This document shows, in pieces, positions 1 to 8,472 of a stretch of 64,000 nucleotides of DNA. Made by a program: the position numbers and the translations under genes. This DNA comes from an uncultured Pelagibacteraceae bacterium. GTDB taxonomy: Bacteria > Pseudomonadota > Alphaproteobacteria > Pelagibacterales > Pelagibacteraceae. Numbering within the stretch: the first letter of the stretch is position 1; every line of letters begins with the position of its first letter. The notes beneath the pieces are model-generated. The model did not search any database. It was not told the DNA's origin and saw only the letters and a list, made by a program, of their open reading frames with translations. The stretch lies in assembly GCA_902541315.1 (NCBI GenBank), contig CACBQF010000003.1, forward strand, positions 1 to 64,000. The letters run 5' to 3'.

Positions 1-137
1 TCAGGAAATACAACTGCCTTTGATAGAATAGGATCATACGTATCTTCACCCCTTGCATAGTTTGCTCTAGTCGATACTGATGTTGAAAACCTACCATTAA
101 AAATCTTTTTTAACTCAGCTTGTACTTGATCGTTCAT
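1..137 (-). CDS. FAD-binding oxidase, GlcD/D-lactate dehydrogenase type (N-terminal fragment)
   Basis: Only the first 45 codons lie in the window; the rest runs off the left edge. The N-terminus begins MNDQVQAEL and contains RANYARGEDTYDPI followed by AVVFP, which resembles the start of FAD-linked oxidases of the glycolate oxidase GlcD / D-lactate dehydrogenase group, just before the FAD-binding fold. It is the last gene of a leftward block with an aminotransferase and two FMN-dependent 2-hydroxyacid dehydrogenases, so oxidation of a D-2-hydroxyacid is a reasonable inference. The family call rests on a short stretch and on context. Confidence 0.55.
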   Translation of the reverse strand, partial: MNDQVQAELKKIFNGRFSTSVSTRANYARGEDTYDPILSKAVVFP

Positions 138-174
138 TAATAAATATTAATAAAAATTTTAGCAAAAATACAGC

Positions 175-1341
175 TTATTTAGTCAGCATTTTCTTTATAT
201 TTTCAAGAGCTTGAGAAATATTATCCCTTGATGCTGCAAAACTAAATCTAACGTAATTTTGGCAAGTTTCACCAAAAGCTGATCCAGGAACTATTGCAAC
301 TCCTGCTTCATGCATAGCCTTCCTTGCAAACTCTGCACCATTCATGCCAGTACCGATTACCTTAGGAAATGCATAGAAAGCCCCGCCAGGTAAACTACAT
401 TCTACACCTGGTAAATCATTTAAACCTTTATAAATTAAATCTCTTCTTTGAGTAAATTTTTCCATCATTGCATCAATTGAGTCGTCTGGTCCATCTAAAG
501 CAGCAATACCTGCAAATTGAGCAGCAGCATTAACACATGAAACACTATTAATTAATAATTTATTAACATGTTCGACTAAATGTTCTGGCCAAAAGCTCCA
601 ACCAAGTCTCCACCCAGTCATGGAATAAGCTTTACTCCATCCTTCTAATACAATTAATCTTTCCCTTAACTCTGGATAATTAAAAAATGTTGGCATTTCT
701 TTTCCATCAAAAATTTGTCTACTATAAATTTCATCGCTAAGTATTGTAACATGAGGGTGCTTCTTCAGACCGTCAGCTAAAACATCTACGTCTTTTTTTT
801 CAACAAAGCTTCCTGTCGGATTATTTGGATTTATTAGAATTAACAGTCGAGTTTTGTCTGTTATCATAGATAATATTTTATCTGGATCAAATTTTAAATC
901 TTTATTTTCTGTTAAATCATATGGGACAGAAGTTGAACCAGTATAGTTTATCATTGACTCATAAATTGGAAAAGCAGGTGTTGGATGTATAATCTCTGCT
1001 CCTGGTTCACCAAAACATTGGATGGCATAACTCATAGTAGGTTTTCCACCAGGCATAATTAGAATTCTTTCAAAATTAATATCTACATTGTAACGTTTTT
1101 TAATCCACCTTGTAACAGCTTGACGACATTCTGGAATACCATTTGACATAACATATCCATGATGTCCATCATCTAGTGCTTTTTTAGCAGCTTCAACAAC
1201 GTGTTTAGGAGTTTTGAAATCTGGCTGTCCTAAGCCCAAATGAATCATAGGCTTTCCTTGTGCCTCTAATTTTTTTGCTTCTGCAAGAACAGTAAATGCA
1301 GACTCTGTACCTAATCTATCTAAACTTTTCGCTAACTTCAT
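175..1341 (-). CDS. Class I/II pyridoxal-phosphate aminotransferase (aspartate aminotransferase-like)
   Basis: This 388-residue protein has the full fold type I aminotransferase pattern: NPNNPTG at 171-177, DEIYS at 203-207, the PLP-binding lysine K237 in GWSKAYSMTGWRLG, and a C-terminal NYVRFSF arginine that binds the substrate carboxylate. Length is normal for the family. It would move an amino group between an amino acid and a 2-oxoacid in the cytoplasm; the exact substrate cannot be read from sequence. It lies 10 bases downstream of an FMN-dependent 2-hydroxyacid dehydrogenase, so it may aminate the 2-oxoacid made there (pyruvate or glyoxylate). That link is inference. Confidence 0.88.
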   Translation of the reverse strand: MKLAKSLDRLGTESAFTVLAEAKKLEAQGKPMIHLGLGQPDFKTPKHVVEAAKKALDDGHHGYVMSNGIPECRQAVTRWIKKRYNVDINFERILIMPGGKPTMSYAIQCFGEPGAEIIHPTPAFPIYESMINYTGSTSVPYDLTENKDLKFDPDKILSMITDKTRLLILINPNNPTGSFVEKKDVDVLADGLKKHPHVTILSDEIYSRQIFDGKEMPTFFNYPELRERLIVLEGWSKAYSMTGWRLGWSFWPEHLVEHVNKLLINSVSCVNAAAQFAGIAALDGPDDSIDAMMEKFTQRRDLIYKGLNDLPGVECSLPGGAFYAFPKVIGTGMNGAEFARKAMHEAGVAIVPGSAFGETCQNYVRFSFAASRDNISQALENIKKMLTK

Positions 1342-1351
1342 AATTATCCCT

Positions 1352-2503
1352 CTATTTTCTATAGATTAATTTTGAACTATTCAACTCTTTTAAACTTTTA
1401 CAACCCATTAAAACCATATTTCTATAAATCTCATCGTGCATATTTTTAAGTAAATGTTCAACACCTTGCTGACCCCCTGCGGCCAAAGAGAACAAAAACA
1501 TTTTACCAAAACTACATGCTTTTGCTCCTGCTGCTAATGCTTTTAAAACATGCGTGCCTCTTCTAACACCCCCATCTAGAATAATTTCAAGCTTATCGCC
1601 AACTGCATCTGAAATTGCCTTCACTTGATCAAAAGGTGATCTAGATCCGTCTAGCTGTCGACCTCCATGATTTGAGATCATAATAGCAGTACAACCGATA
1701 TCAACAGCCTTTTTTGCATCCTCAACTGACATAACTCCTTTTAGAGCAAATGGTCCGTTCCATTTTTTTGCACAATATTCTGCATCTTTCCATCCCATCA
1801 GTGGATCATACTGCTCATTAATATATTCAATAACTGATTTTGCAATGTTTGTTCCTTTGTCTGTTTTTTTTTTAACATTTGAGAGTTCAAATTTTTTTCC
1901 AGTTAAATAATTAAAAACCCAATTGGGTCTCATTGCAAAACTCATTAAACTTTTTAATGTAAGTTTTGGAGGTGTTGTAAATCCTGTTCTATGATCTTTT
2001 TCTCTATTTCCAGCTACCAATGTGTCTACAGTCAAACACATTGCATCAAATCCTGATCTTCTTGACCTGTCAATCAAATCATCTGTGATTGATTTGTCTT
2101 TATGAACATAAAGTTGAAATAATTTTGGACCACCAGAAATATTGGCTATCTCCTCAATAGAGTTATTACTCATCGAAGACATGCTATAAAAAGTTCCAAA
2201 TTTTTCTGCTGCTCTTGCTGATGCTTTGTCACCATCAACGTGATAAAGTCTTTGCATTGCGGCTGGAGAAAGAAAAATTGGCATATCTATTTTCCTTCCA
2301 AATAAAGTTGTTGTTAAGTCAGGTTTACCAACATTTGCTAACACATTTGGAACTAAGTCACATTCATTAAATGATTCTGTGTTTCTTCTTAAAGTAGCCT
2401 CATCATCTGAACCACCATCTATGTAATGAAAAATTGGTGATGGTAATTTTTTTTTTGCTAAATTTCTAAAATCTTTAAAATTATAGCAATTTTTTAAACT
2501 CAC
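1352..2503 (-). CDS. lldD: FMN-dependent L-2-hydroxyacid dehydrogenase (lactate/glycolate oxidase family), copy 1
   Basis: A 383-residue TIM-barrel flavoprotein that oxidises an L-2-hydroxyacid such as lactate or glycolate to the 2-oxoacid and passes electrons to the respiratory chain. Family marks are HYIDGGSDDE near residue 26, the FMN-contacting lysine in FALKGV at about 255, the catalytic base H279 and arginine R282 in SNHGGRQLDGSR, and the phosphate-binding LDGGVRRGTHVLKAL. Its ATG overlaps by one base the stop of a second member of the same family, so the two are a tandem pair read as one unit. Lactate versus glycolate specificity is not decided by sequence alone. Confidence 0.88.
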   Translation of the reverse strand: MSLKNCYNFKDFRNLAKKKLPSPIFHYIDGGSDDEATLRRNTESFNECDLVPNVLANVGKPDLTTTLFGRKIDMPIFLSPAAMQRLYHVDGDKASARAAEKFGTFYSMSSMSNNSIEEIANISGGPKLFQLYVHKDKSITDDLIDRSRRSGFDAMCLTVDTLVAGNREKDHRTGFTTPPKLTLKSLMSFAMRPNWVFNYLTGKKFELSNVKKKTDKGTNIAKSVIEYINEQYDPLMGWKDAEYCAKKWNGPFALKGVMSVEDAKKAVDIGCTAIMISNHGGRQLDGSRSPFDQVKAISDAVGDKLEIILDGGVRRGTHVLKALAAGAKACSFGKMFLFSLAAGGQQGVEHLLKNMHDEIYRNMVLMGCKSLKELNSSKLIYRK

Positions 2504-3660
2504 TATGTTCTAAATCTTAAATTATTTCGACTTAAATCACTTATTTTTGTACAGCCCATAAGTTTCATATCACGCACTAGTTCAGCTTTATATTTTTCTA
2601 ACGCTCTTTCTACACCTGCTTGACCTCCAGCTGCTAAAGCATAAAGATATAATCTTCCTCCTGAACAAGCCTTGGCACCTAATGATAATGCTTTAAGCAT
2701 ATGTGTGCCTCTATGAATTCCACCTTCACAAATTACATCTAATTTATCACCAACTGCATCAACAATTTCTGCAAGTTGATCAAAAGGCGCTCTAGATCCA
2801 TCTAACTGTCTTCCACCATGATTCGATACCATTATACCTGTGCATCCTATGTCTACTGCTCTTTTTGCATCTTCTACACTCATAACTCCTTTGAGAGCAA
2901 AATGACCACCCCATTTAGAACAAAGATTTTCAGCGTCTTTCCAATTCATAGATTGATCCAACATAGTTGAAAAATAATTTCCAATTGATGAGTTAACATC
3001 GGTACCTTCTTTAACGAAATCTTGTAAATGAGGTAATTCAAACTTACCTTTTGTAAGATAATTAATTCCCCACATCGGTTTAGTAGCAAAACTAAATAAA
3101 CTTGCTAAAGTTAACTTTGGTGGAGAGGTAAACCCTGTTCTTAAGTCTCTCTCTCTATTTCCTCCAGTGATAGTATCAACTGTTAAAGCCATAACATCAA
3201 ATTTTGCAGCTTTTGCTCTTTCCAAGCAAGAGTCGTTTAAACCTCTGTCTTTATGAAAATAAAATTGAAACATTTTAGGTGTATCAATCATTGAAGAAAT
3301 TTCCTCAACACTGACTGTTGCTAAAGCAGAAACACCAAACATTGTATTGAATTTTTTGGCAGCTTTCCCAACTGCTCTTTCACCATCATAATGAAAAAGT
3401 CTTTGTAGTGCTGTTGGTGAAAGATAAAATGGTAAATCTAATTTTTTGCCAAATATTGTAGTGGATAAATCAACTTCTTCAACGCCTCGTAAAACATTTG
3501 GAACCAGGTCAACATCGTCAAAAGCACTCGTATTACGGGCGTATGTAATTTCGTCATCAGCCGCTCCATCAATATAATGAAAAATAGGTGATGGTAACTT
3601 TAGCTTAGCAAGTTTTCTAAAATCAGAAAAATTATGACAATCTTTTAATCTTAATATCAT
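2503..3660 (-). CDS. lldD: FMN-dependent L-2-hydroxyacid dehydrogenase, copy 2
   Basis: A 385-residue paralogue of the following gene with the same landmarks: HYIDGAADDE, the lysine in FALKGV and SNHGGRQLDGSR with the catalytic His and Arg. The two are clearly similar end to end but differ in the central loop around residues 200-235 and in the phosphate loop (CEGGIHRGTHMLKAL here, LDGGVRRGTHVLKAL in copy 1). Both keep all catalytic residues, so both should be active. They may differ in substrate (lactate versus glycolate or another 2-hydroxyacid), or form a mixed oligomer. It is the first gene of the 2-hydroxyacid block in the leftward direction. Confidence 0.86.
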   Translation of the reverse strand: MILRLKDCHNFSDFRKLAKLKLPSPIFHYIDGAADDEITYARNTSAFDDVDLVPNVLRGVEEVDLSTTIFGKKLDLPFYLSPTALQRLFHYDGERAVGKAAKKFNTMFGVSALATVSVEEISSMIDTPKMFQFYFHKDRGLNDSCLERAKAAKFDVMALTVDTITGGNRERDLRTGFTSPPKLTLASLFSFATKPMWGINYLTKGKFELPHLQDFVKEGTDVNSSIGNYFSTMLDQSMNWKDAENLCSKWGGHFALKGVMSVEDAKRAVDIGCTGIMVSNHGGRQLDGSRAPFDQLAEIVDAVGDKLDVICEGGIHRGTHMLKALSLGAKACSGGRLYLYALAAGGQAGVERALEKYKAELVRDMKLMGCTKISDLSRNNLRFRT

Positions 3661-3669
3661 AGAGTGTTT

Positions 3670-4185
3670 TTAGAAGGTTTTAAGAAAATTAAACATATAA
3701 CTATTTGCCCCAGGATTTTTTTCGCCTAAGCTTGCATTGGATAAATGATTATATGAAAAGCCTAATTGACTGTTTTGTAATATATTAAGAGTAATCTGAA
3801 CTTCACTTTTAAATTCTAACAGGTGTCCAAGATCTTTTCCGTTTCCTTGACTATAAAGACCCGGCGTAAAACTAGGTGTAATATTTAAAGCTCCCAAAGA
3901 ATATTGTGCTTGTACACCAGTATACAAATAAGCTGCACTATCAGCGGTAAACATGAAACCAGTTATTGGAGAAAGATTACCAAGAAAAGTATCTCTATTT
4001 AAATCAGTATTTTGATGTTGAAATCCAATTAGAGTTGATCTCTTTCCGTTATCACTAAAATCAAACAATCCTGAATAGATATTAAACTTTGTATTATCAC
4101 TATCAATTTTAGTATCTTCGGCATAGATTGAAGAAGAAATTAAAAGAGATAATATTACCAAGTAACAAATTCTTAGATGTTTCAT
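3670..4185 (-). CDS. pagL: PagL-like lipid A 3-O-deacylase family outer-membrane protein
   Basis: This 171-residue protein has a signal peptide (hydrophobic 4-22, cleavage after IYA), alternating beta-strand stretches and a terminal phenylalanine as in outer-membrane barrels. The C-terminus carries the PagL signature with H147, S149 and N150 in NHLSNAS, followed by NPG at 157-159. PagL removes the 3-O acyl chain from lipid A, altering the outer-membrane surface. In Pseudomonas PagL a catalytic Glu follows the NPG-like turn; by eye the matching place here is N161, so activity is uncertain. Its start overlaps the ccmH stop by three bases, so it is probably translated with the ccm genes. Confidence 0.72.
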   Translation of the reverse strand: MKHLRICYLVILSLLISSSIYAEDTKIDSDNTKFNIYSGLFDFSDNGKRSTLIGFQHQNTDLNRDTFLGNLSPITGFMFTADSAAYLYTGVQAQYSLGALNITPSFTPGLYSQGNGKDLGHLLEFKSEVQITLNILQNSQLGFSYNHLSNASLGEKNPGANSYMFNFLKTF

Positions 4186-4553
4186 AATTTTTTTTTTTTT
4201 AATATAACTTTTCTAAGTATTATTGCACCACCAAATACAAACATCAATATGGGTAATAACCAAAGAAAATAAGTGTTTTTATTGAACTCTGGATCATACA
4301 AAATCCAATCTCCATATTTATTTTTCAAATAATCGTATACTTGTTTTTCATTTAAACCATCATCCAATTTTTTTTCTACTAAAATTTTTAAACTATTAGC
4401 AAATTCAGAATCTGAGTCATACACTGATTGACCTTGACAAATTAAACATCTCAAATTTTTTGTTATTTTAGTTCCTAAATTTTTGGCTTTTAAGTCGGAA
4501 GAAAAAAAATTAATCAAAAGAATAACAGATATAAAAAACTTTAATATATTCAT
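4182..4553 (-). CDS. ccmH: Cytochrome c maturation protein CcmH (CcmL-type)
   Basis: A 123-residue periplasm-facing membrane protein that reduces apocytochrome c cysteines before haem is attached. It has a signal/anchor segment at 4-20, the redox motif LRCLICQGQS with C36 and C39, the conserved GDWILYDPEF stretch near 90-99, and a C-terminal membrane helix followed by RKVILKKKK. This is the short CcmH form without the TPR domain (CcmI), which must lie elsewhere if present. It overlaps ccmG by four bases and pagL by four. Confidence 0.93.
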   Translation of the reverse strand: MNILKFFISVILLINFFSSDLKAKNLGTKITKNLRCLICQGQSVYDSDSEFANSLKILVEKKLDDGLNEKQVYDYLKNKYGDWILYDPEFNKNTYFLWLLPILMFVFGGAIILRKVILKKKKL

Positions 4554-5068
4554 TGAATCAATTCTTTTATTTCAGAAAACAATTTTTCATTCAAGGGACC
4601 AATTATTTTTTTTATTATTTGATTATTTTTGATTAAAAAGCTTTCAGGTACTCCATATGCACCCCATTCAATTGCTATCGTGCCATCATTATCTGAAAAA
4701 ATCAAATCGTATGGGTTATCTAACTTTGTCAAAAAATTTTTAGCATTAACAAAATTATCTTTGTAATTTTGTCCAATAATTTTAATATTTTCTTTTTTAC
4801 TTAAATTCATTAGATACTTATGTTCCTCTTTACAAGGGATACACCACGAGGCCCAAATATTTAATAAATAGTATTCACTACCTATAAAAATTTGATCAGA
4901 ATTTACGTTGTCTTTTGAAAAAAACTCTTTAGCTTCAAAATTTGGAATTTTAATTTCTGATTTAATTTCAGGAGTATAAATATTAGAATTTTGTAAACCT
5001 TTGTAAAAAATATAAAAAATTATTGAAAATGTAATGATTAAAAATATAGGAAAAATTTTAGCTTTCAT
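4550..5068 (-). CDS. ccmG: Thiol:disulfide oxidoreductase CcmG (DsbE)
   Basis: A 172-residue membrane-anchored thioredoxin-like protein. One N-terminal helix (about 5-22) is followed by a periplasmic thioredoxin fold with the active site WASWCIPC (C76, C79) and the cis-proline region in GAYGVPESFLI. It keeps CcmH and apocytochrome c reduced in the periplasm. GVPE at this place is typical of CcmG as opposed to general DsbA-like proteins. It overlaps ccmF upstream by 11 bases and ccmH downstream by four, so translational coupling is likely. Confidence 0.93.
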   Translation of the reverse strand: MKAKIFPIFLIITFSIIFYIFYKGLQNSNIYTPEIKSEIKIPNFEAKEFFSKDNVNSDQIFIGSEYYLLNIWASWCIPCKEEHKYLMNLSKKENIKIIGQNYKDNFVNAKNFLTKLDNPYDLIFSDNDGTIAIEWGAYGVPESFLIKNNQIIKKIIGPLNEKLFSEIKELIQ

Positions 5069-6935
5069 ACTTTTTCCTAATAAAACTTAAAGTACCACTG
5101 AAACACAATAGAATTGTAGAAATCCAAATCCAAATCATAAATGGTTTTACTTGATAACGAATATTAAAATAATCTTGATTTTGAACATAATTCATTGTCA
5201 TAAATTTATCAGTGAAAATATTTGTTTTGATATCTGCTTCACTGGTAACAATATTTGGTTGATTATATATTCTTAATTCAGGTTGCATCACTTCAATTGA
5301 TCCACTTTGATCCTCTACAGTAAACTTTCCCTTAATAGCTTTAAAATTTTGTTTATTTTCTTGCTTAATGCTTTCAAAATTAATCTTCAAATTTTGATCT
5401 TGGTAAGTTTCATTAATCTTTAAATTTGTAATAACTTCAGATGAGAAAATATTATTAAATAAAATACTTAGTATTAAAATGCTAAAACTAAAATGCGCTA
5501 ATATTTGTGAAAGGTTTCTATATTTTGCATGAAAAAAGTCTCTAAGAGTAATAAAAAATAAATAAAAAGCCGCTGTGATTAAAATTGTATTATAAAGAAA
5601 ATTAATATCTAAATTTCTTATTATCAATATGGATAAAATCAAGGAAACAATAAAAAATAAAATTAAATAAGTTTTGTCTTCAACATCTGATTTAATCCAC
5701 TTTAATTTAGGGCCTATTGCCATTGCCAACATAAAAGGAATTAAAAAAGGAAGTATCAATTTGTTAAAAAATGGTGGACCTACAGATATTTTTTGAAATG
5801 AGATTACCTCTAAAAATATTGGATAAATTGTGCCAATTAAAACAACGGATAGAAAATACATCATAAACCAATTATTAACTAAAATTGATGTTTCCTTGCT
5901 TAATAAATAGAAAGTTTTGGTATTATTGTTTTCGCTTTTGTGAAAAATTAAAAAAATAAACAAAGATAAAAATATTAAAATAAATAAAAATATTAGAATA
6001 TACAAACCTCTTTCTGGATCGTTGGCAAATGTGTGGACAGAATTTAAAATACCCGACCGAACCAGAAAAGTACCACACATACTTAAGGTAAAAGTTGCAA
6101 TTGATAAAACAACAACCCACGAGGTAAGAATTAGTTTTTTTTCTAAAACTAATACGCAATGTAATAATGTTGTTAGTGCAAACCATGGCATTAAAGATAC
6201 ATTTTCAACCGGATCCCAAAACCAAAAACCACCCCAACCTAACTCATAATAAGCCCAAATAGATCCAAGTAAAATTCCTAAAGTCAAAAAAATCCAAGAA
6301 ACTAAAACCCATTTTTTGATGTGTGACGCCCATATTTTTGTAATATTATTTGAACAAACTGCTGCAAGTGCTGAGGAAAAAATTATAGAAGTACCAACGT
6401 ACCCTAAATATAAAATTGGCGGGTGAATTGCTAATGCAGGGTCTTGCAATATAGGATTTAAACCTAATCCTTCTTTTGGAACTGGAAAAATATGATTAAA
6501 AGGATTAGAGGTTTGTATTAGAAAAATAAAAAAACCTAATATTATTATTTGCTGAAATAATAAAGTTAGAATTCTATATTGGTTTGGTTGATTTTTGGAT
6601 TTCAACAAAAAAACAAATATAAATAATGTTAAAACTAACAACCATAGTAATAGACTTCCCTCATGATTGCCCCAAGTACCAGAGATTTTATAAAAAAGAG
6701 GCTTAGTCGTGTGGGAATGATTAAAAACTGTCTCATTACTAAAATCAGAGTTTACAAAAGATAAAATTAAACCTGAAAAACTTATTATCACAAATAAAAG
6801 TTGTAAGAAGACTAATGATATTATTTTAGTATCAAGATTTTGAGTGTCATTAAAATTTTTAATTGAAAAAAATATAACTAGAATTGAAATACCAACACCA
6901 AAAATTAAAGAATAATATCCAATTAAACTTGACAT
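5058..6935 (-). CDS. ccmF: Cytochrome c haem lyase subunit CcmF
   Basis: A 625-residue polytopic membrane protein of normal length for CcmF. It contains WGNHEGSLLLW near residue 88 and the haem-handling tryptophan-rich motif GWGGFWFWDPVEN near 233-245, plus many transmembrane helices and a large periplasmic loop before the last helix. With CcmH it joins haem delivered by CcmE to the CXXCH cysteines of apocytochrome c. The gene sits between ccmE and ccmG in the usual order. Confidence 0.95.
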   Translation of the reverse strand: MSSLIGYYSLIFGVGISILVIFFSIKNFNDTQNLDTKIISLVFLQLLFVIISFSGLILSFVNSDFSNETVFNHSHTTKPLFYKISGTWGNHEGSLLLWLLVLTLFIFVFLLKSKNQPNQYRILTLLFQQIIILGFFIFLIQTSNPFNHIFPVPKEGLGLNPILQDPALAIHPPILYLGYVGTSIIFSSALAAVCSNNITKIWASHIKKWVLVSWIFLTLGILLGSIWAYYELGWGGFWFWDPVENVSLMPWFALTTLLHCVLVLEKKLILTSWVVVLSIATFTLSMCGTFLVRSGILNSVHTFANDPERGLYILIFLFILIFLSLFIFLIFHKSENNNTKTFYLLSKETSILVNNWFMMYFLSVVLIGTIYPIFLEVISFQKISVGPPFFNKLILPFLIPFMLAMAIGPKLKWIKSDVEDKTYLILFFIVSLILSILIIRNLDINFLYNTILITAAFYLFFITLRDFFHAKYRNLSQILAHFSFSILILSILFNNIFSSEVITNLKINETYQDQNLKINFESIKQENKQNFKAIKGKFTVEDQSGSIEVMQPELRIYNQPNIVTSEADIKTNIFTDKFMTMNYVQNQDYFNIRYQVKPFMIWIWISTILLCFSGTLSFIRKKYES

Positions 6936-6936
6936 T

Positions 6937-7356
6937 TTATTTTTCCTCTAAAGCAGCCTTAACTTCGGGAGGCATGTAATTTTCATCATGTTTAGCTAAA
7001 ATTTTAGTTGCCGAAAAAAAATTTTCATCTTTTAAAAATCCTTCTGCAACAACACCTTTGCCTTCTTCAAAAAGATTAGGTATTAGTCCTGAATAAACAA
7101 CGTTAATTTCACTTTTAAAGTCTGTGATAACAAAACTTAATTCTTTATTTACAATAGAAATCGAGTCAGTTTTTACCATTCCTCCAATTCTAATCTTTTT
7201 CTGCTGCTTTTCAGATAAAACTTTTACCTCAGATGGAGATTTAAAATAAATAACATTTTCTTCCAAAGATTTTAGAATAAGAAATACTGTCAAACTTAAT
7301 GTAATAATAATTAAGAAAATGAAAAAAAATCTTAGTTTAACTTTACGACCATACAT
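6937..7356 (-). CDS. ccmE: Periplasmic haem chaperone CcmE
   Basis: A 139-residue protein with one N-terminal membrane anchor (about 8-28) and an OB-fold domain. H123 in [13 protein letters not shown] is the residue that binds haem covalently in this family, and the following Y127 is also conserved. It takes haem from the CcmC/CcmD complex and hands it to CcmF. Length is typical. One base separates it from ccmF and 11 bases from ccmD. Confidence 0.95.
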   Translation of the reverse strand: MYGRKVKLRFFFIFLIIITLSLTVFLILKSLEENVIYFKSPSEVKVLSEKQQKKIRIGGMVKTDSISIVNKELSFVITDFKSEINVVYSGLIPNLFEEGKGVVAEGFLKDENFFSATKILAKHDENYMPPEVKAALEEK

Positions 7357-7367
7357 GGCTTAAAAAG

Positions 7368-7595
7368 TTAAATTGTTGAGGTGTTGGACAAAATCTCTCT
7401 ATTAATTCTTTGTAGTTTAGCAGAGGCAGTTCTTTCAGCGTTTAGGTTCCCAAATTTAGCTATAAACTTATTTTTTTCTTTTACGTACTGACTTTTAGTA
7501 ACAACATATAAGGAAATAAAACTTAAAAGCGTAAAAGTAAATGAACTCCAAACATAAATTCCATATCCACTCATATAAAATAATTCAGTAATCAT
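7368..7595 (-). CDS. ccmD: Haem exporter accessory protein CcmD
   Basis: This 75-residue protein has one transmembrane helix (about 14-34, after the typical GYGIYVWSSF start) and a charged cytoplasmic tail. CcmD proteins are poorly conserved small helpers that assist release of haem-loaded CcmE from CcmC. The call depends on size, the YGxYVWxS pattern and the position between ccmC and ccmE. Its ATG overlaps the ccmC stop by four bases. Confidence 0.8.
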   Translation of the reverse strand: MITELFYMSGYGIYVWSSFTFTLLSFISLYVVTKSQYVKEKNKFIAKFGNLNAERTASAKLQRINREILSNTSTI

Positions 7596-8299
7596 AATCT
7601 GTCTAAACCTTTATTTTTAATTTTTATCAGTTCTGTATTATATTTCATTAAAAAAATTAGCAACGAGAATAGGGCAAATGCCGCAGTCATAATCAACAAA
7701 GGCACTAACATTGAAGAATGAATTGTAGATTTTGATAAAATATTTATTGACGCTGGCTGATGAAGCGTATTCCACCAGTCTACAGAATACTTAATTATTG
7801 GAACATTTATTATCCCTAAAACTGTTATGATTGAGGTAATTTTAAAAACTTGTTCTTTTTTATCATAAATTCTCCAAGCCATTAAAAACATTAAATAAAA
7901 AAGTGCAAGAATTAACATTGAAGTGATTCTAGCATCCCAAGCCCACCATGTTCCCCATGTTGGTTTACCCCAAATAGATCCTGTGACTAAAGCAATAATA
8001 TTAAAAATGAAACCTGATGGAGCTAAACTTTTAGCAATCAAAAAAAAGTTTTTTAATTTAAAAATATAACCAGTTAGCGATAAAAATGTAATTGAAGAAA
8101 AAATTCCAAGTGCTAACCATGCCGCGGGTACATGAACATACATAATTCTAACAGTATGACTTTGCAGATAGTCCTCGGGAGACAATAATAAAGACTCAAT
8201 AAGCCCGATAGTCAAAACGATTACAAGTAGATAAAGGACATATCTTGGGGCTTTGGAAGTGATTGAAAATATTTTGTTTGGTTCAAAGTGTTTAAACAT
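7592..8299 (-). CDS. ccmC: Haem transfer protein CcmC
   Basis: A 235-residue inner-membrane protein with six predicted helices and the haem-binding motif WGTWWAWD at 115-122, flanked by conserved histidines (VHVP at 56, and one in NTLHQPASI). It loads haem on CcmE in the periplasm. Dedicated ccmA and ccmB ABC genes do not precede it here, unlike many ccm operons, so they are elsewhere in the genome. It is the first gene of the leftward ccm unit; the 173 bases in front of it contain a long stem described separately. Confidence 0.94.
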   Translation of the reverse strand: MFKHFEPNKIFSITSKAPRYVLYLLVIVLTIGLIESLLLSPEDYLQSHTVRIMYVHVPAAWLALGIFSSITFLSLTGYIFKLKNFFLIAKSLAPSGFIFNIIALVTGSIWGKPTWGTWWAWDARITSMLILALFYLMFLMAWRIYDKKEQVFKITSIITVLGIINVPIIKYSVDWWNTLHQPASINILSKSTIHSSMLVPLLIMTAAFALFSLLIFLMKYNTELIKIKNKGLDRL

Positions 8300-8349
8300 A
8301 TAAAGATATATACTAATTCATACGCTGAATATAATGTGAAAAATTATCC

Positions 8350-8407
8350 GATCAAGAATGCAGAGGGAGATAATAACGAAGGGTAAAATTTTAGCATCCT
8401 TGATCGA
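8350..8407. other. Long imperfect stem-loop between hspQ and ccmC
   Basis: Two arms, CGATCAAGAATGC at 8350-8362 and GCATCCTTGATCG at 8394-8406, pair over 13 positions with a single A-C mismatch and enclose about 31 bases. No T-run follows on either strand at the distance expected for a terminator, and the loop is purine-rich on the plus strand. It could be the 5' leader of ccmC, part of a small RNA, or the 3' end of the hspQ transcript. I do not recognise an Rfam family in it. Confidence 0.4.
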
Positions 8408-8472
8408 ATTGTGTTATTTTTAAAAGGATCGTGTGTCTAAGTTTTGAGCTAATTGTGTTTAAAAAATGGATT

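Noticed and set aside
8358..8423. A 21-codon plus-strand reading frame inside the hspQ-ccmC gap (starts MQREIITKGK).
   Set aside because: It has no ribosome binding site, its first half lies in the stem arms, and an equally short frame is found on the minus strand. Base pairing explains the sequence better than coding.
8441..8457. A third copy of the TTTTGAGC element (as TTTTGAGCTAATTGTG) near hspQ, suggesting a shared operator with the symporter promoter.
   Set aside because: Only the first eight bases match; in AT-rich DNA this can arise by chance.
8300..8472. Possible signal recognition particle (4.5S) or 6S RNA gene in the same gap.
   Set aside because: The conserved GGAAG/GCAGCC apical loop of 4.5S RNA and the open-bubble layout of 6S RNA could not be found on either strand.
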